Shown here one piece after another: positions 61,052 through 64,000 of a stretch of 64,000 nucleotides of DNA. This DNA is from Providencia sp. PROV188 (lineage in GTDB: Bacteria; Pseudomonadota; Gammaproteobacteria; Enterobacterales; Enterobacteriaceae), in contig NZ_CP097291.1 in NCBI RefSeq assembly GCF_027595165.1, forward strand, positions 3,224,001-3,288,000, read 5' to 3'. Position 1 is the first letter of the stretch; each line of letters starts with the position of its first letter. A program made the translations under genes and the position numbers. The notes under the pieces are model-generated. The model was not told where the DNA came from. It did no database searches and was given only the letters and a program-made list of their open reading frames with translations.

Positions 61052-62086
61052 ATGGTAACTATCGATTTAAGAAGTGATACGCTAACAAGGATAAATAAAG
61101 AGGACCTAAATAATATCAATTTTAATTATATTAGCGATGATTGTTATAATGAAGATATTTATGTCAAAAAACTAGAATCCTATATCTCAGAATTATTTAA
61201 TAAAGAAAATGCGCTATTTATGCCATCAGGCACAATGAGCAATCAGATTGGTTTAAAAGTTTTATCCACTATAGGTGATGAAGTCATTACTGAAGTCGAC
61301 TACCACATTTGTTTTTTTGAATCATCCCAAACCTCAGCATTAAACGGCTTAATTATTAATAATGTTAAAACACAAAGTGGTATTTTAACTGAACAAGATG
61401 TTATTCAAGCAATTAATCATAAAGCTCGTTGGTCAAATTTATACTCTACTCCCAAAATCATTGCGATAGAAAGTAGCATCAGTACCTACGGTGGAATCGT
61501 ATTCCCATTAGCAGAAATCAAGAAACTCAAGCAGCTATGTATTGAAAAAAACATGTCTCTGTTTTTAGATGGTGCCCGAGTATTAAATAGCTGCATCTCC
61601 CTTAATATTCCTCCGCAAGAATATACCAAAGATATCGATCTTCTCAATATCTGCCTATCAAAAGGCATTGGAGCGCCATTTGGTTCAGTGTTAGTAGGAA
61701 GTCAGCATCATATAGAAAACGCTAAACGATACCGAAAATGGTATGGTGGAGCGCTACATCAATCAGGATTACTGGCAGCTATTGCCTTAAATAAGCTGGA
61801 ACATTATGACTCTCGGTTACACACCGATCACCAAAATGCAGTTCATCTCGCGTCTATTCTTTCACGTTATTTTCAACTCGCTTATCCAGTCGAAACTAAT
61901 ATCGTTATGATAAAAGTGCCAGATGCTGAGCACGTTGTTCAAAAGTTAAAAAGCCATGGGGTGTTAGCCACCGCTTGGACAGCTGATATTGTGCGTTTTG
62001 TCACTAGCAGCAATATTTCAGAGACAATGCTCTACCAACTTGAGCTATTATTAAAAAAAATAGAAAGCATACAATATGATAAATAA
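61052..62086 (+). CDS. Threonine-aldolase-like PLP enzyme (beta-eliminating lyase family)
   Basis: 344 residues, fold-type I PLP enzyme of the low-specificity threonine aldolase type. It starts MVTIDLRSDTLTR as in LtaE. The PLP-Asp is in LFLDGARVLNSCI and the Lys in NICLSKGIGAPFGSVLVG. The aldolase family also includes enzymes acting on phenylserine, beta-hydroxy amino acids and in natural-product routes. AAGGA precedes the ATG. It overlaps the MFS gene by 11 bases. Low GC compared with the fis side and an accessory context suggest horizontal transfer. Housekeeping threonine aldolase is possible, but the coupling with a transporter and an ATP-grasp ligase argues for a biosynthetic role. Confidence 0.85.
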   Translation: MVTIDLRSDTLTRINKEDLNNINFNYISDDCYNEDIYVKKLESYISELFNKENALFMPSGTMSNQIGLKVLSTIGDEVITEVDYHICFFESSQTSALNGLIINNVKTQSGILTEQDVIQAINHKARWSNLYSTPKIIAIESSISTYGGIVFPLAEIKKLKQLCIEKNMSLFLDGARVLNSCISLNIPPQEYTKDIDLLNICLSKGIGAPFGSVLVGSQHHIENAKRYRKWYGGALHQSGLLAAIALNKLEHYDSRLHTDHQNAVHLASILSRYFQLAYPVETNIVMIKVPDAEHVVQKLKSHGVLATAWTADIVRFVTSSNISETMLYQLELLLKKIESIQYDK

Positions 62087-63242
62087 AATTATGACCACTC
62101 GATTTTTATCGGGTACCTCTTTTTACAGTTTTCTACCTTTTTTCTCCCTCTATCTTATTCACTATAAAAATATCAGTGAGAGTGAAACCGCAATTATTAT
62201 TTTTGTCTTCCTTTTCATTAGCCGTGCCTTTTCTCTCTTCACCCACTTTATTATTGATTTTCTTAATTATAAAAAAACGCTATTTTTAAGCTATCTAATT
62301 TCCTCAACATCTATTATTTCACTCTATTTCATTTCAAATTTTTACCCAATTCTGTTATCTGCCGCATTGATTGGTGCGGGGTTTTCTATTGCGAATGTCA
62401 GTACCAGTTTATTTATTGCTGAAAATAACAATCACTCAGAAAGAGTGAAAAGTTTTTCAATCTTAAATGTCATTGTGAATATTTCGTCGGCAGTCGGTGG
62501 TGCTGTGGGCGAATGGTTTTATCATAGTTTTTATTCCGGAGTGATCTTTCTTCCTGCCGCCATTATGTTCATTGCTGCCCTGTACTCATTAACCTTAACG
62601 AATACAAAACATACTCAACCACCACAAAGCCAACAAACGAAAGCCTCTGCCAGCTTTTTAGAATGGGGGATTTTTCTCTGTTATAGCGCCATTCCTTTCT
62701 TTATGCTGGGGCTTGTATTCCGCAATTTGGCTTACTTATTTGAGCTAAATTATCAAAATGCTAGAGACTATATTACGGTTTCTTATCTATTCGCTTTGAA
62801 TGCCTTTATGATCATTTTTTTGCAAATCAAAGTGACCCAATATATTGATAAACAGAAAAAATCCCATCAATCTATTATCTACAAATTCAGCCTTCTTCTG
62901 ATTGCGAGCCTGCTTTTATTTTTAAACTTCAGCGCATTAATCACACTTTATTTGCTGATAATCCTATTTACCTTTAGCGAATTAATTTGGAGTCCCTATA
63001 ACAACAGTTTAGCGATTGAAAAATGCCCGTTCACCCGTAAAAAACTCTCGTTATCTATTTGTATATTCTGTTGGGGATTAGCTGAGTCCCTTGGTGCTTA
63101 TATTGGTATTATTGCTAATCACACTCAAATGCACACCTATATCCCTACTAGCCTACTTTTAATCCTCATTGTTCTATTCACCGCTGAATATTTTATCCAT
63201 TTAAGGAGCACTGATGAAAACCATCCTATTTCTCGAATGTAA
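62076..63242 (+). CDS. MFS transporter, probable exporter
   Basis: 388 residues with about 12 hydrophobic segments and a polar central loop (about residues 178-195, rich in Gln, Thr and Lys), the layout of the major facilitator superfamily. The N-half has SRAFSLFTHFIIDFLNYKK in place of the usual loop 2-3 motif. The start overlaps the PLP-enzyme gene; a second ATG at 62091 is an alternative. It overlaps the ATP-grasp gene by 29 bases. Such transporters in ligase-containing clusters usually export the product. Substrate unknown; very AT-rich coding. Confidence 0.85.
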   Translation: MINKIMTTRFLSGTSFYSFLPFFSLYLIHYKNISESETAIIIFVFLFISRAFSLFTHFIIDFLNYKKTLFLSYLISSTSIISLYFISNFYPILLSAALIGAGFSIANVSTSLFIAENNNHSERVKSFSILNVIVNISSAVGGAVGEWFYHSFYSGVIFLPAAIMFIAALYSLTLTNTKHTQPPQSQQTKASASFLEWGIFLCYSAIPFFMLGLVFRNLAYLFELNYQNARDYITVSYLFALNAFMIIFLQIKVTQYIDKQKKSHQSIIYKFSLLLIASLLLFLNFSALITLYLLIILFTFSELIWSPYNNSLAIEKCPFTRKKLSLSICIFCWGLAESLGAYIGIIANHTQMHTYIPTSLLLILIVLFTAEYFIHLRSTDENHPISRM

Positions 63243-64000
63243 TATCTCCGGTACTGGCGTCAGCGCCATCAAATTGGCAAAAGAGAGAGGTTATCACACG
63301 GTTTTATTCACCAAAGAACGTCATTATTATGCTCAACTGGCTGATAACCCAATGCTCTATATTGATGAAGTTGTGGAACTAAATACAGACTCCATGGCAG
63401 CGATTTTAAGCCATGCCCTGGACTATAACCTGTACGGTATCGTCGCTTTCGATGACTATCGATTAATCAATGCTGCCGCAGCATCCCACGCCTTCAATTT
63501 ACCTTCGCCAAGTTTAATTGCCCTAACAGCCTGTCGTTACAAGCATCTGACTCGGCAGTATTTACACCAACATAATGCCAATTGTCGCTACAAAGTTGGC
63601 AATATCCATGACAAGTTTGACCTGAACAATATGCAGTTCCCTGTAGTGATAAAACCCTGCGATGACAGTGGTAGCAACCAAGTAACAATATGTTATTCAG
63701 AGGAAGATGCACTCACTGCTGTGCAGGCGTTATCTGAATTTCGGGTTAACCGTCGAGGATATCAGCTCTCCCCTCATTATCTTGTTGAAGAGTTCATTGA
63801 AGGGGATGAATACAGTGCAGAAGCTTACTGGGACTCTAAAGATAACGAGTGGACAATACTCGGTGTCACCAAAAAATACACCACATCAGGGCAATATGCT
63901 GTCGAAATTGGTCATGACTTTCCCGATGACACTCTTGATATCGAAAACATCACAAAAACGATCATAGCGTGGCTCACTCAAATCGGCTTATCCCACACCG
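63214..64000 (+). CDS. ATP-grasp ligase, N-terminal part (runs off the window)
   Basis: Open from the ATG at 63214 to the window end, at least 262 residues, with no stop. AAGGAG lies 6 bases ahead, inside the MFS gene. The N-terminus ILFLECNISGTGVSAIKLAKERG is the dinucleotide-like pre-ATP-grasp domain common in natural-product ligases. Then come FPVVIKPCDDSGSNQV (first ATP-grasp Lys/Gly-rich loop) and YLVEEFIEGDEYSAEAY (second strand, acidic residues). The catalytic Mg-binding end is beyond the window. The family joins amino acids or acids through an acyl-phosphate (amide bond), as in L-amino-acid ligases and in vibrioferrin PvsA. With the upstream PLP enzyme and MFS transporter it suggests a small peptide-like product. 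Confidence 0.85.
   Translation, partial: MKTILFLECNISGTGVSAIKLAKERGYHTVLFTKERHYYAQLADNPMLYIDEVVELNTDSMAAILSHALDYNLYGIVAFDDYRLINAAAASHAFNLPSPSLIALTACRYKHLTRQYLHQHNANCRYKVGNIHDKFDLNNMQFPVVIKPCDDSGSNQVTICYSEEDALTAVQALSEFRVNRRGYQLSPHYLVEEFIEGDEYSAEAYWDSKDNEWTILGVTKKYTTSGQYAVEIGHDFPDDTLDIENITKTIIAWLTQIGLSHT

Overview
The window is chromosomal DNA of an enterobacterium, most likely Providencia or a close relative in the Morganellaceae. This is inferred from moderate-to-low GC, protein similarity to the E. coli/Yersinia core, the type II dehydroquinase gene aroQ ahead of accBC, and ERIC repeats. Most of it is the conserved block that in E. coli runs from rsmI/lpoA through arcB, sspAB, rplM-rpsI, degQS, murA, mla, kds/lpt, rpoN/ptsN/rapZ, tldD, mre, accBC and prmA to dusB-fis. 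It has local losses (gltB, yrbG and csrD are not at their usual places) and several small accessory insertions. || Layout. 1-4.3 kb: the end of a catabolic operon with two small membrane proteins (DUF4311/DUF4310-like), an amidohydrolase, a DgaE-like PLP ammonia-lyase and a DgaF-like aldolase. 4.3-6.1 kb: a YccM-like polyferredoxin, an ERIC element and the RNase P RNA. 6.2-12.1 kb: rsmI, then lpoA-yraN-diaA-dolP, then mtgA, elbB and the sRNA arcZ opposite the end of arcB. 12.1-20.7 kb: arcB, an orphan gltD-like gene, sspA-sspB, rplM-rpsI, zapE, zapG. 21-25.3 kb: degQ, degS, ibaG-murA. 25.4-28.5 kb: mlaFEDCB. 28.9-36.1 kb: kdsD-kdsC-lptC-lptA-lptB-rpoN-hpf-ptsN-rapZ-npr. 36.2-39.6 kb: rnk, pmbA, darP and an unrecognised 77-residue gene coupled to a phosphatase-like gene. 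39.6-41.1 kb: a serine hydrolase and a barstar/barnase pair. 41.2-52.1 kb, minus strand: mreB-mreC-mreD-maf-rng-yhdP-nitrilase-tldD. 52.7-60.8 kb: acuI, aroQ-accB-accC, yhdT-panF, ERIC, prmA, dusB-fis. || The last 3 kb (61.0-64.0 kb) depart from the core. They are AT-rich and hold three overlapping genes: a threonine-aldolase-like PLP enzyme, an MFS transporter and an ATP-grasp ligase that runs off the window. The set resembles the core of a small-molecule biosynthesis and export locus, and it is the best candidate here for an undescribed system. || Many of the core genes build or police the envelope: murA, mtgA, lpoA and mre (wall), kds/lpt (LPS), mla/yhdP/dolP (lipid asymmetry and transport), degQ/degS (periplasmic proteolysis and the sigma-E cascade).
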